From JBDLRH01 sp039800165 (GTDB taxonomy: Bacteria > Pseudomonadota > Gammaproteobacteria > Burkholderiales > Burkholderiaceae_C): a stretch of 48,402 nucleotides of DNA. The notes under the pieces are model-generated. The model saw only the letters and a list, made by a program, of their open reading frames with translations. It was not told the origin of the DNA and made no database searches. The stretch lies in contig JBDLRH010000176.1 in assembly GCA_039800165.1 (NCBI GenBank), positions 1 to 48,402 of the forward strand. Reading direction: 5' to 3'. The position numbers and the translations under genes were made by a program. Each line of letters starts with the position of its first letter. Within the stretch, counting starts at the first letter, position 1. This document shows positions 48,091 to 48,402 of the stretch, one piece after another.

Positions 48091-48402
48091 CGTCGGCGGC
48101 AGGCGCCTCGCGGCGGCGCGGCACCAGGTACTGCCACACAAAACCGGGGAAGGCGAGTGTGGCGAACAGCGACGCAGTCACCGCATAGAACTCCCAGCCC
48201 TGCGGTGCGATCTGCCCGGCGCGCAGCTCCAGCCACAGGCCGAAACCGCCGACCGCGAAGTACATCAGCAGCAGCTCGCCAAGGCGCAGGGCCAGGCCCT
48301 TGGGCTGGCGCAGCGCCACCACGCCGAGCAGGCGGCGGGTGAAGAACGGCAGGTTCGCCGCCACCAGCGCCAGAAGGATCAGCGCCCAGATCGAAGCCGC
48401 CT
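48077..48402 (-). CDS. DUF2818 membrane protein (5' end beyond the right edge)
   Basis: About 108 codons are visible, and the frame continues past the window edge without a start: the edge reads AASIWALILLALVAANLPFF. An internal GTG at 48364 is not the likely start. The product is a small membrane protein with about three hydrophobic helices, RLGELLLMYFAVGGFGLWLEL and the characteristic AGQIAPQGWEFYAVTASLF. In many Burkholderiales DUF2818 follows nuoN at the end of the complex I operon, so the sequence to the right is probably nuo genes. It overlaps the NUDIX start by 14 bases. Confidence 0.88.
   Translation of the reverse strand, partial: AASIWALILLALVAANLPFFTRRLLGVVALRQPKGLALRLGELLLMYFAVGGFGLWLELRAGQIAPQGWEFYAVTASLFATLAFPGFVWQYLVPRRREAPAADDAAA

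Overview
The window is GC-rich, gene-dense chromosomal DNA from a betaproteobacterium. Burkholderiales, probably near Comamonadaceae, is the best fit. Supporting signs are the runs pyrG-kdsA-DUF1330-eno-ftsB, dapA-bamC-MBL hydrolase, divergent coaBC-dut/pyrG, divergent queG/tsaE-amiC, and DUF2818-NUDIX-DUF1178 at the right edge (in this group DUF2818 usually follows the nuo operon). I see no rRNA, tRNA, CRISPR, prophage, transposase or plasmid gene. No gap without a gene exceeds about 175 bases. The species assignment is inference.

Layout. 1-2413: parE overlapping a lytic transglycosylase gene cut by the left edge, with a LexA-type box upstream of parE. 2574-7522: MFS transporter, small membrane protein, methyltransferase, then dapA-bamC-MBL hydrolase ending at a clear hairpin terminator. 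7602-9955 (minus): Ala/Pro-rich lipoprotein, a conserved hypothetical and a RoxA/YcfD-like cupin. 10006-16925: SlyD-like isomerase, dut, coaBC, pyrG, kdsA, DUF1330, eno, ftsB. 16968-18259: PnuC coupled to a NadR-like nicotinamide riboside kinase with a Cys-rich tail. 18285-23701: hslO, gamma carbonic anhydrase-like, DUF455 ferritin-like, xerD coupled to a tripartite-tricarboxylate-type binding protein, and an AEC carrier. 23766-29741: an orphan Tat-exported molybdopterin hydroxylase subunit, queG, tsaE, amiC, and a single-domain receiver. 29797-34374: a NagH/NagG-like Rieske oxygenase pair, a DedA protein, mutL. 34388-38916: DUF3429, lipoprotein hydrolase, SDR, Bcr/CflA-type MFS, miaA. 38913-45075: a YbbA-like ATPase, GNAT and PLP ammonia-lyase genes on the opposite strand, then the FtsX-type permease and a Tat-exported lipocalin-like protein. 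45120-48402: ABC exporter, DUF1178, NUDIX, DUF2818.

Most content is housekeeping: lysine and cell-wall precursors, outer-membrane assembly, CoA and CTP synthesis, KDO, glycolysis, division, tRNA modification, DNA repair and chromosome segregation. Accessory elements are the Rieske pair, the molybdopterin subunit, the orphan binding protein and several transporters.

The most unusual non-coding signal is a TANNNT-like -10 box ending 6-9 bases before the start codon of about seventeen genes, nearly all first genes of transcription units. Internal genes rely on ATGA/TTGA/TGATG overlaps or Shine-Dalgarno sites. This suggests leaderless or near-leaderless transcripts as the default for promoter-proximal genes, and several divergent promoters are packed so tightly that their elements overlap. 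No clearly novel multi-gene system was recognised. The candidates worth testing are the leaderless architecture, the metal-site tail on the NR kinase, the LexA box at parE, and the split transporter locus.
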